Shown piece by piece: positions 1 to 9,350 of a stretch of DNA of 64,000 nt (its first letter is position 1; each line of letters begins with the position of its first letter). This DNA is from Polyangiaceae bacterium (GTDB lineage Bacteria; Myxococcota_A; Polyangia; Polyangiales; Polyangiaceae): NCBI GenBank assembly GCA_020633235.1, contig JACKEA010000002.1, positions 1,178,001-1,242,000 of the forward strand, given 5' to 3'. Under the pieces are notes generated by a model. It saw only the letters and a program-made list of their open reading frames with translations. It searched no databases and was not told the DNA's origin. A program made the translations under genes and the position numbers.

Positions 1-775
1 CCACGAACGGATCCGCCCGCCGCGCCCGACGGGTGTCGGCCCCTCGACGCTCGAAGGAGTTCGGGCGCAGGCAGTGCTCGTCGAGAGAGTCCAGGAATCG
101 ATCCGCCGCTTTGGTGTCCGACTGATCGCGCCCGGAGTGGCGCTCGGCCACCGCCTTCTTCTCGCTGTCCTGCAAGATGACCTCGAAGTGCAGGTGCGGC
201 GCGATGCTCTTGCCGCTCGCGTTGCCCGTCTTACCGACTTCACCGACCTTCTGCCCACGGCGCACGCGGACGAGGTCCGAGCCGACCTCGGTCTTCGACA
301 AATGACAGTAGAACAAGCTCGCGAAGATCTGGTGGCCGTCGCTGAGCTCGTCGGGTACCGGGCAGACCACCTTCACCCATTTGCCAAAGCTCTTGCTGAC
401 GCCGGATCGGGCCTTGCCCTCGCACGGCGCAAAGGTGGGCGTGCCGATGGGCGCGAGCAGATCCACGCCGTTGTGCTTGCCGTGGTAACGCGGCGCCAAG
501 AACGCGCCCCGCCCACCCTCATCGCGTCGGACGCCGTAGTCCGTAGGCAGCACGTAGCCCCAGGGCTGGCTGAGCTCCGGAGGGACCTCCCGCGCCTTGT
601 CCGGCTCGGGCTTGGCGGCGACGCTGGCGGGCGGTTTGGGTACCACCTTCGCCACCGGCGGCTCGTAGCTCGGGCTCGAGCCCCCGCTGGCGGTGGGCTG
701 CGGCGACGGGGGCGTGGTGCAGGCGGCGAGCAGGCAAAGCGCCGCGGCGAGGCTCAGGCTGTTCCGTAACTCCAT
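1..775 (-). CDS. M23 family metallopeptidase, putative lipoprotein (C-terminus outside window)
   Basis: The frame is open from the ATG at 775 to the left edge, giving at least 258 codons. The N-terminus is a lipoprotein signal with lipobox LLAAC (Cys19). A Pro/Ala-rich linker follows to about residue 75, then a LytM/M23 domain. Visible zinc-ligand motifs are HNGVD (His101, Asp105) and HLHFE (His194, His196), with YCHLS (His158) between them, so the catalytic set looks complete. M23 enzymes cleave peptide cross-links in peptidoglycan or act as amidase activators, and the lipobox places this one in the cell envelope. It has its own promoter space, with 88 bp to the next minus-strand gene. The fold assignment is secure but the exact substrate cannot be told. 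Confidence 0.85.
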   Translation of the reverse strand, partial: MELRNSLSLAAALCLLAACTTPPSPQPTASGGSSPSYEPPVAKVVPKPPASVAAKPEPDKAREVPPELSQPWGYVLPTDYGVRRDEGGRGAFLAPRYHGKHNGVDLLAPIGTPTFAPCEGKARSGVSKSFGKWVKVVCPVPDELSDGHQIFASLFYCHLSKTEVGSDLVRVRRGQKVGEVGKTGNASGKSIAPHLHFEVILQDSEKKAVAERHSGRDQSDTKAADRFLDSLDEHCLRPNSFERRGADTRRARRADPFV

Positions 776-863
776 GATTTCATCGAGAAAAGGCGCGCGT
801 TTGGGGACGTGCGCGGGTCTCGAGCCCCACCCTAGACGAAGCTTCAGCGGACGGGCAAAAAGG

Positions 864-2825
864 CTATCCCGTGGTCGGCTCCCAGCGCCCCTCGACCACC
901 GCCCCGTCGATGGTGGTGGCGATCACGCGGCCCACGTCGGCGAAAATGCTCACGAAGGGGACGTTCCACTCCTCCTGCTTCCACACCAGCGTGAAGGGGT
1001 CGGCCTGGGCGGTGTCGTGCAGCCACAGGGCACCGGCGCTGGCGGCCCAGGTACGCCCCGTCACGTCCACCGCCACGGCGGTGAGATCCGGCTCACCGGG
1101 CACCACCAGGTGCTCGAGCTCCTTGTTGCGCACGATGAGCACCCGCCCCGACGAGCCCACCACCACGCCGAGCCCGAGATCCTGCTGCGCTGCGCAGCTC
1201 ATGTAACACTCGGTGTCGTCCGCGGCGAGGCGCTCGACTTCGAACATGAGTGGGCTGTAGATCGCGGCAAAGCCGGCCCCCGCGCGCGAACGTCCGCTGA
1301 TCAGCCAGCGTTCGTCCTCCAGACGCGCGATGCCGGTGACGCTGGAGGCCTTCGACAGCGAGGCGGGCTTCATCCAACGCCGGGCCGCGAGACCGAACAA
1401 GAGCGGGGCTTCGCTGCCGCGCTCGCCGACGAGCACGGCGAGATCCTCGAGCTCGCCGCTCGCGTGGGTGAAGGACACGGCGGAGTCCTCCGCCCGCAAA
1501 ATGCTGGAGAACCCCTCCGGCGAGTAGTGCGCGATGGTGGCGCCGTCCCCTCCCACCAGATACAGGCCTGCGCCCACGCGCTCGGCGAAACGCACGCCAT
1601 AGGGATGCGGAAAACCCCGTACCGGCGCCTCGCCCCACCCGGTTCCGTTCCAGAATGCCAAGCCGCGGCTCGCCGCCGCGAGGCAGCGACCGTCACCGTC
1701 CCAAGCGATGCTGCGGAGCACCCGCTGGTCCCCGGGTTGGTGGCGCACGTGCCAGCCCCAGCCGAAACGCCGAGGGGCAGAGTAGTCCGTGATGCTCTCC
1801 AAGCGCCGCCGCGGCGGCCGCGAGCGGCGTGCGCCGGACCTCAGCGCACGCAGCACGCCGGCGGCGAACTCCCAGGCCGAAGGCGGCCGGTGCCGCGGGT
1901 CGGCGGCGGTTCCCCGCGCCAAGATGCGATCGATGATCGCGCACTCCGCCGGTCGCTCCACGAGCTCCGGGCACAGCGCCTTGCACTCGGTGATGCTGCG
2001 CCGCGGCTTCTCGTGAGCCAGGAGCGCGGTGTCCACCGTGCTCTTGGCTCGGAACATTTCCTCGCCGGTCAGCAGCTTGAAGGTGACCGCCGCGAGACTG
2101 AAGATGTCGCTCTCGGGCCCCGCTGGCTCGCCGCTGCGCCGCACTTGCTCCGGCGCCGTGTAGCCAGGCGTCCCCCCGGGCAAGCCGATGAAGGTGCCCA
2201 CCTGCCCTTGCGGCCGCGCGATGCCGAAATCGGCGATCTTGAAGATTTCCCCGTTGCCGAAGCCGCAGCAGAGCACGTTGTGGGGCGAAAGATCCCGGTG
2301 CACCACGCCGACTTCGTGGATCGCCTCCAGCCCCGTGGCGAGGCACGTGAGGGCCAGCGCCGCGCGATCCATGTCGAAGGCGTAGCCCGTCTGCTCCACG
2401 CTGAAGTCGATGCGCTCCTCCAGCGTGGTGCCCTCCGCTCCGCCATGGACGTACTCGAGCGCCAGCCACGGCAAGCGAAAGGTGAGACCGCCCTGCTCGA
2501 TGTCGATGGCGTCGTTGGCGAGCAGCCGCACCACGAACGGCGTGGGCGGCACGCGCTCGTTCAGCCGGCTGAGGGCGACGGTTTCCTTCTCCACCGCGAG
2601 CAGCGCCATCTCGCCGTTGCGACGCATGAGCGCCGGACGCACGAACTTGAGCACCGCGGGAGACTCTCCGTCCGGCGCTCGTCGAAGCGCGAAGAACGCG
2701 ACCGCATAGCTGCCCGCACCAATGGCGCGATCGATACGAAAGCTCACGTCGGGCTGGGCGCGCGCGCGCACCTTGCGCCCCTCGAGCGTGTGCAGCAGAT
2801 CGTCTTCCGGCGGGATGCGAAGCAT
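864..2825 (-). CDS. Ser/Thr protein kinase fused to a C-terminal propeller-like domain
   Basis: The kinase domain covers about residues 25-310 and has a Gly loop (IGAGSYAVAF), catalytic loop HRDLSPHNVL, DFGIARP and an APE-like TAPEQ, so it should be active. The catalytic Lys+2 position is Ser rather than the usual Lys (HRDLS), which is unusual. No transmembrane segment is seen, so the protein is probably cytoplasmic. The remaining ~320 residues contain repeated GDG/GxxW-type strands resembling a beta-propeller and match the C-terminus of the protein at 13375-15357, for example the shared ARRWMKP. I chose the ATG at 2825; an in-frame TTG at 2900 would add 25 residues with a poor sequence. Confidence in the kinase is high; the propeller fold is inferred. 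Confidence 0.85.
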   Translation of the reverse strand: MLRIPPEDDLLHTLEGRKVRARAQPDVSFRIDRAIGAGSYAVAFFALRRAPDGESPAVLKFVRPALMRRNGEMALLAVEKETVALSRLNERVPPTPFVVRLLANDAIDIEQGGLTFRLPWLALEYVHGGAEGTTLEERIDFSVEQTGYAFDMDRAALALTCLATGLEAIHEVGVVHRDLSPHNVLCCGFGNGEIFKIADFGIARPQGQVGTFIGLPGGTPGYTAPEQVRRSGEPAGPESDIFSLAAVTFKLLTGEEMFRAKSTVDTALLAHEKPRRSITECKALCPELVERPAECAIIDRILARGTAADPRHRPPSAWEFAAGVLRALRSGARRSRPPRRRLESITDYSAPRRFGWGWHVRHQPGDQRVLRSIAWDGDGRCLAAASRGLAFWNGTGWGEAPVRGFPHPYGVRFAERVGAGLYLVGGDGATIAHYSPEGFSSILRAEDSAVSFTHASGELEDLAVLVGERGSEAPLLFGLAARRWMKPASLSKASSVTGIARLEDERWLISGRSRAGAGFAAIYSPLMFEVERLAADDTECYMSCAAQQDLGLGVVVGSSGRVLIVRNKELEHLVVPGEPDLTAVAVDVTGRTWAASAGALWLHDTAQADPFTLVWKQEEWNVPFVSIFADVGRVIATTIDGAVVEGRWEPTTG

Positions 2826-2970
2826 AGAAGAGTCGTCGAATCGCGCCGACGAGCGCGAGGCACCACAGTAACAGCGTTTTTGGCCGATCGTGACCCGCAA
2901 CCCCGGGTCGCCGCCGATGCTGTCAAAAAGGCGGATTGGACCTCGGCCGCCAATCGTCGAACCGAGATTT

Positions 2971-2998
2971 GACGGGGATCGCGCCGGACCAACAAACC
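2971..2998 (-). repeat. Dispersed intergenic element, copy 1
   Basis: Read on the minus strand this is a T-rich start (GGGTTTGTTGG), two variable bases, then CGGCGCGATCCCCGTC. It lies downstream of the ABC permease stop at 3062 and upstream of the kinase-propeller gene. The same sequence recurs near-identically at 12010, 44941 and 45022, with weaker copies elsewhere in the window. Confidence 0.6.
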
Positions 2999-3061
2999 CA
3001 TGTAGGGCCCAGCAAGGTGGGGTTCATCTGCATGTCGGTCCGCCGCGAGCCCTCCCGGCAG

Positions 3062-4312
3062 TCACGGCGCGGAGCGCGCTTGACGGATAATTTCCCTCAG
3101 TGGGGGGCGCGGCCCGGTCGAAAGCAGCCCGACGCGAAAGAGTCGCGATGCGATGCGCAGGGCGACCACCGTGGACAACAGCAGCAGCACGATGGAACCG
3201 ACGATCTCCCACATGGGCACACCCGTCGGATCGAGGGACATGCGAAACACCAGCGTGGCCGGGGCGGAAAACGGGATCCACGTGAGCACCCGCGCGGCAA
3301 TGCTGTGCGGTTCGTTGAGGATCACGGGCAGGAACATCAGAGGCACCGTGGCGAGCAAGCCCCAGAGCATGCCGAGCTGTTGGCTCTCGCGCACGTTGCC
3401 TCCGAAGGAACCGGTGCCGAGCATCAAGCTGCCCAGGAACGCGTAGGCCGCGAGGAACAGCACCGGGCTCAGCGCCAGCGCTTGCCAAGGCACGCGTACG
3501 TCGAACGGGGTGAGCAGGGAGACGACGGCCACGCGTACGCCCAGGGTCATCGTGAGCCAGGTGAACACCTGGATCAGACCCGCGCCGCCGAGGCCCAGGA
3601 GCTTGCCGGTCATGATCTCGTCCGCAGTGGCGGAGGAAAGCAGCACCTCGATGACCTTGTTCTCCTTCTCCGTGGCCGTGGCCTGGATCAGGTAGCTGCC
3701 GCTCATCAAGATGGACGAGAACAAGAGGAGCACGAAGCCGATGGGAAGCACCAGCCGACCCAGGAACGCGTCCCGCCGCTCCTTCTCTGAGCGTCCATCT
3801 TCGTGGATGCGAAACGTCTCCCGCTTCTTGATGGGATCCACCACCCGAGCGCGCAGGTCGTTGGTGAGGGCTCCGGCCAGCAAATGCCGACGCAGCACGG
3901 TGGAAAGCTCACTGCGCACTTCCCAAGGGTCTCCGGAAGCGCTGGCAGGACCGTTGCCGCGAATCACTCCGCTCTTCACGTAGTCCGCCGACAGCACGTA
4001 GTAGCCCTTGATTTCCCGGCGCGAGAGCGCGGCCCGCGCTGCAGGATCCGTCTCGAACACGGAGAAGCGCACCTTCTCCGCGGTCAGGTCTTCCCCCGCC
4101 TTCACGCCCAGCACGTGGGCTTCGTCCACCAACCCGTAATGCTTTTCGTGCTGCGCCTGACGACTGACCAAGTAGCCCGGTATCAGCGCCAGCGCCGCGT
4201 ACATCACGGCGAAGATCGGCATCCCCAAGGTGATGACCAGGTATCCGGTACGCCGAATGGTGCTGAGCAGCTCGAAGCGAGCGACGGCGCGTGCCTTGGG
4301 CCAGCGGATCAC
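3062..4312 (-). CDS. ABC-2 type exporter permease (NatB-like)
   Basis: This 416-residue protein has one hydrophobic segment near the N-terminus (about residues 22-50) and a large polar loop. About five further membrane segments lie between residues 195 and 410. That is the layout of ABC-2/NatB permeases, in which an extracytoplasmic loop separates TM1 from the rest. Its start overlaps the stop of the ATPase gene by 4 bp (ATGA at 4309-4312), so the two are translationally coupled and form one exporter. The substrate is unknown; relatives are annotated for sodium, antibiotic or lipid export. No binding-protein gene lies nearby, which fits an exporter. Confidence 0.88.
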   Translation of the reverse strand: MIRWPKARAVARFELLSTIRRTGYLVITLGMPIFAVMYAALALIPGYLVSRQAQHEKHYGLVDEAHVLGVKAGEDLTAEKVRFSVFETDPAARAALSRREIKGYYVLSADYVKSGVIRGNGPASASGDPWEVRSELSTVLRRHLLAGALTNDLRARVVDPIKKRETFRIHEDGRSEKERRDAFLGRLVLPIGFVLLLFSSILMSGSYLIQATATEKENKVIEVLLSSATADEIMTGKLLGLGGAGLIQVFTWLTMTLGVRVAVVSLLTPFDVRVPWQALALSPVLFLAAYAFLGSLMLGTGSFGGNVRESQQLGMLWGLLATVPLMFLPVILNEPHSIAARVLTWIPFSAPATLVFRMSLDPTGVPMWEIVGSIVLLLLSTVVALRIASRLFRVGLLSTGPRPPLREIIRQARSAP

Positions 4313-5208
4313 GAAGTCTGCTCCGTCACCACGCGAATGAAGATGTCCTCCATGGGCGCCAGCACCCGTTCGAAGTGGCGCACCCCCACGTTGCGCTTGA
4401 CCAGCTCCGCCAGCACTTGCTGGGCGTCCGTGTGCTCCGAGAGCAGCAGCCGGTAGCTCGTGGCTCCCTCGCTCACGGCCCGCTCCACTCCCGGCAGCTC
4501 CGGCAAGGGCTGGTCGAGCTCGAGGCGCACCTCGGGCAGCGAGTGCTTGTGACGCACGTCGCTGACGGAGCCGTATTCCACCAGACGCCCGGAGGAGAGC
4601 ATGGCCACGCGATCGCAGAGCGTCTCCACCATGCTCATCTGGTGGGTGGAGAGGATGGTGGTGCGCCCGGATGCCTTGACCTCGGCTATCAAGCTCCGGA
4701 TCAGCGCGCTGTTGACCGGATCGAGACCGGAAAAGGGCTCGTCCAGGATGCAGAGCTCCGGCTCCGTCTGGAGCGTGGCGGCAATCTGCACCTTCTGGCT
4801 CATTCCCTTGCTCAGCTGCTCCACGCTGCTGGTTTCGTGGTCGCGCAGCCCGACCTTGTCGAGCCAGAGCCGGGCTCGCGCCCGCTGCTCGATGTCGCGC
4901 AGTCCCTTGAGCGCACCGAAGTAGGCCATCACGTCGACGACCTTCTGCTTGGCGTACAGGCCCCGCTCTTCCGGTAGATAGCCCACGCGGTCGAGCGCGT
5001 CGCGCGTCAGCCGTTGCCCGAACAGGGTGACCTTGCCGGAGTCCGCCCGAACGATGTCCATCAAGACGCGGAGCGCGGTGGTCTTGCCCGCTCCGTTCGG
5101 CCCCAGCAAGCCGAACACCTCACCGGGGTTCACCTCGAAGGAGAGGCCGTGCAGGGCGACTTTGGTGCCGTACGTCTTTCTGACGCTCTCGAAAGCAAGC
5201 ACGCTCAT
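4309..5208 (-). CDS. ABC transporter ATP-binding protein (NatA-like)
   Basis: The Walker A motif GPNGAGKTT lies at residues 36-44, the signature is LSKGM (a common variant of LSGGQ in this group) and Walker B is CILDEPFSGLD. After the ~220-residue nucleotide-binding domain comes a C-terminal extension of about 75 residues, typical of NatA/CcmA-type exporter ATPases. It overlaps the permease gene by 4 bp and should energise it. The ATG at 5208 begins directly before the conserved first strand (LAFESVRKTYG). Assignment as an exporter ATPase is firm; the substrate is not predictable. Confidence 0.92.
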   Translation of the reverse strand: MSVLAFESVRKTYGTKVALHGLSFEVNPGEVFGLLGPNGAGKTTALRVLMDIVRADSGKVTLFGQRLTRDALDRVGYLPEERGLYAKQKVVDVMAYFGALKGLRDIEQRARARLWLDKVGLRDHETSSVEQLSKGMSQKVQIAATLQTEPELCILDEPFSGLDPVNSALIRSLIAEVKASGRTTILSTHQMSMVETLCDRVAMLSSGRLVEYGSVSDVRHKHSLPEVRLELDQPLPELPGVERAVSEGATSYRLLLSEHTDAQQVLAELVKRNVGVRHFERVLAPMEDIFIRVVTEQTS

Positions 5209-5226
5209 GCGAAAGGACGCGTCGGC

Positions 5227-5826
5227 TCAGCGCTTCCTCGAGAGTAGATGAGCGCCGGCCTCCATTGCCGTCAGCATGGCCTCGTGGGCATGCTCGGGCG
5301 CTGTCTCGCCCTCCGCCAGCGGACGCACCAGCAGCAGATTGCGATCGTCCGGCGACGGCTCCACCGCGACGCGGATGGCCTGGCGCGGCCGCCACGCGTG
5401 CGGGCTTGCGCTCGGCGAAGAGCCCGCGGCCACGGGCGACGAAGGCGGCGGAGGTGGAGGCTCAGGCTCCGGCGGCTGCACTGCAGGCATGCCGTCGGGA
5501 ATGGTGTAGTCCGTGGCCGAGGGGCCGTCGCTGTCGTCCATCGGCGGGATGGGTGCCTGAGGGTTCGACTTCGGCTCCATCGGTGCCGGCGGCGGAATGG
5601 AGGGCGGGATGTTCGCAGCTTGCGCGAGATCCGCGGCCACGCGAGCGAGCGCCAAGGCGCGAAGATCGTTGCCGGCGTCCCCCGCGGATTCCGCGGCGCG
5701 GCGGATCCAGCGGACGGCCTCGCGGCCATCACCCCGTTCCCACATGCTGCTGGCTGCTTCCAGCGCCCACACCACGTCTTCCGTGTCGGTGGGCTCGGGT
5801 TTGGGGAACTGGAGCGCGTCGGTCAT
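5227..5826 (-). CDS. Hypothetical Pro-rich protein with N-terminal helical (TPR-like) region
   Basis: Residues 1-70 are helical and resemble a single TPR/SEL1-like hairpin (VVWALEAASSMWERGDGREA). A Pro-rich linker covers about residues 72-135, with runs such as PEPEPPPPPPSS. A conserved-looking C-terminal block of about 65 residues contains RVAVEPSPDDRNLLLVRPL. There is no signal peptide or membrane segment. The gene lies 18 bp upstream of the ABC ATPase on the same strand and is probably co-transcribed with it. I do not recognise a named family; the layout suggests a scaffold or adaptor. Confidence 0.75.
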   Translation of the reverse strand: MTDALQFPKPEPTDTEDVVWALEAASSMWERGDGREAVRWIRRAAESAGDAGNDLRALALARVAADLAQAANIPPSIPPPAPMEPKSNPQAPIPPMDDSDGPSATDYTIPDGMPAVQPPEPEPPPPPPSSPVAAGSSPSASPHAWRPRQAIRVAVEPSPDDRNLLLVRPLAEGETAPEHAHEAMLTAMEAGAHLLSRKR

Positions 5827-5884
5827 GCCTCCCTCGCTTTCGCTTCACCGAGCATAGCGCGCCTCCCACCCGGAAGGCGCCAAA

Positions 5885-6775
5885 TCACAGCTTCACGACC
5901 TCCAAGGTGGAGCTCACTTCCGCCGTGGTAGCGCTATCCCGCAGCGGCAGCACCGTGCCCGCGTTTCGCGCCTCGTGGATCAGGTCCATGTCCAGCTCGG
6001 CGATGACCATGCTCTCCTGATTCGGTACCCCCTCCGCCAAAATGCCGTCCCGCGCGAAGGCGAAGTCGCTCGGGGTCAGGATGGAGGCCTGCCCGTAGTT
6101 CAAGCTCACGGCAGGCAGCATCGGCAGGCTGCCCACGGTGCAGGCGTGCATCACGTACATCTGGTTCTCGATGGCGCGGGCCTGTGCGCAGTAGCGCACG
6201 CGCAAATAGCCCTGGCGGTCGTCGGTACAGCTGGGCACCACCAAGATGTAGGCGCCCTCCCGGGCCGCTGCCCGAGCGAGCTCCGGGAACTCGACGTCGT
6301 AGCAGATGGTGATGGCCATCTTTCCGATGTCCGTGTCGAACACTCGCAGGCGCTTGTGCGGTGAGACGAACCACTCCTCCCGCTCGAAACGCGTCATGTG
6401 CAGCTTGCCCTGCACCTCGTAGTCCCCGTCCGGCGCGTACAGGTAGCACTCGTTGTATACGGTCTCGAGATCCGGCGGGTCTACCGCCGGCAGGGAGCCG
6501 CCCACGATGTACAGCCCGCTCTTCTTCGCCAGCTTGCGGAACATCTCGACGATGCGCTCTTCGTAGCGGGCGAGGTGGCGCACCTGCTGATCGATTGGCA
6601 TGCGCAGGTCGTTCAGCGTCAAGAGCTGCAGCGTGAAGTACTCCGGGAACACCAACAGCCGGCACTTGTAGTCCTGGGCGGTGTCGACCAGCCCGGTGAC
6701 TTGCGCCTCGAACTCTTCGAAGGTGTCGACCGGACGGATGAAGTACTGCAGCGAAGCGACGCGGATGCGGGGCAT
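5885..6775 (-). CDS. Carbon-nitrogen hydrolase (nitrilase superfamily)
   Basis: The catalytic triad is visible: Glu45 in LVFPEYF, Lys124 in GKLHMTRFE and Cys158 in ITICYDVEFPE. The length of 296 residues is normal for single-domain amidases of the Nit/omega-amidase group. Such enzymes hydrolyse a carboxamide, nitrile or carbamoyl C-N bond through a cysteine thioester. The sequence resembles the subgroup often found next to or fused with GNAT acetyltransferases, but no acetyltransferase gene is adjacent here. No signal peptide is present, so it should be cytoplasmic. The actual substrate is unknown. Confidence 0.9.
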   Translation of the reverse strand: MPRIRVASLQYFIRPVDTFEEFEAQVTGLVDTAQDYKCRLLVFPEYFTLQLLTLNDLRMPIDQQVRHLARYEERIVEMFRKLAKKSGLYIVGGSLPAVDPPDLETVYNECYLYAPDGDYEVQGKLHMTRFEREEWFVSPHKRLRVFDTDIGKMAITICYDVEFPELARAAAREGAYILVVPSCTDDRQGYLRVRYCAQARAIENQMYVMHACTVGSLPMLPAVSLNYGQASILTPSDFAFARDGILAEGVPNQESMVIAELDMDLIHEARNAGTVLPLRDSATTAEVSSTLEVVKL

Positions 6776-6804
6776 GACCGCCGCATCATCACGTCCATCG
6801 CGGC

Positions 6805-7731
6805 TCAGCGCCAGCGCTCGGTCAGCCGGCGGAGCAAGTTCTCACCCAGCGCGTAGAGATGGTCGCAGTGCGCGTCGGTGTCGTTGCCGGAGAAGCCGCG
6901 GATGGTGAGGCCGCCGGCATCCGCCTTGGAAATCAGGTGCATTCCGCGGGGCCCGAACTCGTCGGCTTGCTTCTGCTCGACGCCGGTGAACTCCAGGATC
7001 TGAGCCGCAGTCTGGGTGGTGCTGGCGTAGGGCGTCACGATCGACGAGTGCGTGATGGCCATGAGCTTTTCGCCGTCCACCGCACGCTTGGCGAAGTCGT
7101 CGAAGGGCGCCATCTGCAGCGCGTTCACCTTGGAGTGGTACTTGCTCTCGAAGCCCGCGTGGAGGCCGTCGGCCAAGAGCACGCTGTCCACGCGCGCCGC
7201 CTCGGCCTCGTGAGAGAGGATGTGATAGGTGGCGCCGTAGCCGGCGCTCCAGCTGGACAGCGCCAGACGGTGGAGCTTGCGCTCCGGCATCGGGCACTGC
7301 TTCTTCACGATCTCGTCGACGGACGCGAGCAGCGCGTCGAGCGCGCCTTTCTGGCTGAACGCCTTTTCGTAGGGGCCGGAGCCGATGCCGAGATTCACCA
7401 CGACCAGCACGGCCTTCACGCCGGCGTTGTCGAAAGCGGTCTCGACGGCGCGGGGATCGCCGTGGAAGTGAACCACGAGATCGTAGCTGCCGTCGGCGGT
7501 GCGGCAGTCCGCAGGGATGTGAACCACCTTGCGACCGGCACGGACGTCCACGGCCTCGGGCAGCGGGGCCACGTCGACGGCGGCAGCGGGTTCGGGCATC
7601 TCTTCCACGACCACGTGCGCCGCCCGCGCCACGTCCGCCACCGCCTGAGCCAAGGGGCCAGTCTCGGAAGCGGACGGCGTGCTCGTCCATCCCACCAACG
7701 CCAGAACCACACCTGCGATCATCGCCTTCAC
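6805..7731 (-). CDS. Secreted alpha/beta-hydrolase-like protein
   Basis: The N-terminus (MKAMIAGVVLALVG..ASE) is a signal peptide. The body has the order expected of an alpha/beta hydrolase: LVVHFHGDPRA as the oxyanion-hole strand, LALSSWSAGYGA as a nucleophile elbow (SxSxG, Ser within SWSAG) and DAHCDH near the C-terminus as a possible His/acid pair. The length of 308 residues fits an esterase-like fold. The family is not one I can name. It lies 29 bp upstream of the nitrilase gene on the same strand, so the two may share a transcript, although one product is exported and the other is not. Confidence 0.7.
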   Translation of the reverse strand: MKAMIAGVVLALVGWTSTPSASETGPLAQAVADVARAAHVVVEEMPEPAAAVDVAPLPEAVDVRAGRKVVHIPADCRTADGSYDLVVHFHGDPRAVETAFDNAGVKAVLVVVNLGIGSGPYEKAFSQKGALDALLASVDEIVKKQCPMPERKLHRLALSSWSAGYGATYHILSHEAEAARVDSVLLADGLHAGFESKYHSKVNALQMAPFDDFAKRAVDGEKLMAITHSSIVTPYASTTQTAAQILEFTGVEQKQADEFGPRGMHLISKADAGGLTIRGFSGNDTDAHCDHLYALGENLLRRLTERWR

Positions 7732-7907
7732 GCCGCGGAATCAATACAAGTCGCGTTCCATTCGCGTAACTCTCCGAGATCGTTGAGTTCGGGGTTTCGC
7801 CTGGGTCCGATCTGCTGCTCCCCAGCAGCAGCGGGTTGATGCCCACAGGCAGCACTTTCGAGGGTCACCCCGCGCGGGGGCCCAATCTCGCGTAATCTTG
7901 TCGCTTC
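7732..7907. promoter_or_regulatory. Divergent intergenic region with two palindromes
   Basis: This 176-bp gap separates the secreted hydrolase (minus) from the FHA/sigma-54 activator (plus). It holds a perfect 8-bp stem, CTGCTGCT/AGCAGCAG, with a CCCC loop (7812-7831). It also holds a perfect palindrome CCCCGCGCGGGG (7868-7879), which recurs at 16790-16801. Either could be an operator. I see no convincing sigma-70 or sigma-54 promoter. Confidence 0.35.
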
Positions 7908-9308
7908 ATGACCGACGCGGGCGACCGACCGACCCTGAGCGGCGTTCAGTTCCACACCGTCCGGCAGCTCGCCCGCGCGGTGGCCATCCCCCGCCTCGAG
8001 CTGGCGGTCGAGCGGGAGTCGGGCAAGGCGAGCGATCGCAGCGTGGTGCTCGAGGGGGACGAGCTGCGCCTCGGCAGTCACCCGAGCAACGACCTCGTGA
8101 TCAACGACCCCAAGGTCAGCCGGTTTCACTGTCGCCTGAGCCGCGGTGGCTCCGGTTGGTCGCTCGCAGACAACGGCTCGCTCAACGGCACGCTGCTCGA
8201 CGGCCTCCGCGTGCGGGACGCCGACCTGCCGCGGCCGACCTGCCGCCTGGCGCTTGGCGATTCCATGGTGCGGGTCCGCGAGCTCGGCTCCGAGGCCGTG
8301 GAAGAGGTGCCCACCTGGTCGAGCTTCGGTGAGCTGTACGGCGAGTCCGTCGCCATGCGCCAGCTGTTCGGCGTGCTCGACCGCGTGGCAAAAAGCGACT
8401 CCACCTTGCTCATCGAGGGAGAGAGCGGCACCGGCAAGGAGCTGGCGGCCACCGAGATCGCTCGGCGGGGACCGCGCGCCGACGCGCCCTTCATCATCGT
8501 GGATTGCTCGGCCATCTCGCCGAACCTGATCGAGAGCGAGCTGTTCGGCCACACCCGAGGAGCGTTCACGGGCGCCGACAAGAACCGCGTGGGCGCCTTC
8601 GAGGCAGCCAACGGCGGAACCATCTTCCTCGACGAGGTCGGGGAGATGCCGCTGGACATGCAGCCCAAGCTGCTACGAGCGTTGGAGGCCCGAGAAATAC
8701 GCCGCACCGGCGAAAATGAGCCGCGCAAGATCGACGTGCGCGTGATCGCCGCCACCAACCGCCGCCTCGAACGGGAGGTGAACCGCGGGCGCTTCCGCGA
8801 GGACCTGTACTTCCGCCTCGGCGTCGTCACCGTGCGCATGCCGCCCCTGCGCAAGCGGCTGGAGGATCTCGGCATCTTGATCCAGGTGATCCTGCGGTCG
8901 CTGAACGCGGAAGAAGCCAGCCACCTGTTCACGCCCGACGTGGTCGCGGACATGGAATCCCACGACTGGCCGGGCAACGTCCGCGAGCTCCGGAACTACG
9001 TGGAGCGCACCGTGGTCCTCGAGCAGGCCGCCCCCGCGTCCACGCCGCGCTCCCTCGAGTCCGTGCTGCCTCCCCAGCCGGGCCGCCACTCGCCGGCCGC
9101 TGCCCCCGCCGTCGACCTGGAAGTGCCCTTCAAGGTCGCCAAGGACACCGTGATCGGCGACTTCGAGCAGCGCTACCTCAAGGCTCTTTTGGACTGGTCC
9201 GGCGGCAACGTCAGCAAGGCGGCGCGCAGAGCCAAGATGGACCGCATGTACTTGTACCGCTTGCTGCAGCGCTACGAGCTCCGGGGCGGCTCTCGCATCG
9301 AAGACTGA
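7908..9308 (+). CDS. FHA-domain sigma-54-dependent transcriptional activator
   Basis: The FHA domain covers about residues 45-115, with phosphothreonine-binding motifs LRLGSHPSND and SRFH. The AAA+ sigma-54 interaction domain covers about residues 140-370, with Walker A GESGTGKE, the sigma-54-contacting GAFTGAD loop and Walker B FLDEVGEMP. A Fis-type helix-turn-helix ends the protein (GGNVSKAARRAKMDRMYLY). The FHA domain replaces the usual receiver domain, so input is probably a phosphothreonine made by one of the nearby Ser/Thr kinases. A second protein of the same architecture lies at 12042-13361. Expected role: ATP-driven opening of sigma-54 promoters. Confidence 0.93.
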   Translation: MTDAGDRPTLSGVQFHTVRQLARAVAIPRLELAVERESGKASDRSVVLEGDELRLGSHPSNDLVINDPKVSRFHCRLSRGGSGWSLADNGSLNGTLLDGLRVRDADLPRPTCRLALGDSMVRVRELGSEAVEEVPTWSSFGELYGESVAMRQLFGVLDRVAKSDSTLLIEGESGTGKELAATEIARRGPRADAPFIIVDCSAISPNLIESELFGHTRGAFTGADKNRVGAFEAANGGTIFLDEVGEMPLDMQPKLLRALEAREIRRTGENEPRKIDVRVIAATNRRLEREVNRGRFREDLYFRLGVVTVRMPPLRKRLEDLGILIQVILRSLNAEEASHLFTPDVVADMESHDWPGNVRELRNYVERTVVLEQAAPASTPRSLESVLPPQPGRHSPAAAPAVDLEVPFKVAKDTVIGDFEQRYLKALLDWSGGNVSKAARRAKMDRMYLYRLLQRYELRGGSRIED

Positions 9309-9323
9309 GCCCCCTCGTTCGGG

Positions 9324-9350
9324 TTTTCTTTGTCGTCACGGCGCGGAAAC
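9324..9350 (+). repeat. Dispersed intergenic element, copy 2 (GGAAAC subtype)
   Basis: TTTTCTTTGTCG is followed by CGGCGCGGAAAC, starting 15 bp after the stop of the FHA activator and in the same direction. The element can fold into ACGGCG/CGCCGT with a CGGAAA loop. The T-run precedes the stem, so it is not a standard terminator for the plus-strand gene. Confidence 0.5.

Noticed and set aside
693..2972. Long plus-strand open frame (759 codons) opposite the kinase-propeller gene
   Set aside because: Arg/His/Ala-rich composition with no motif; it is the GC-rich antisense shadow of a clear kinase gene.
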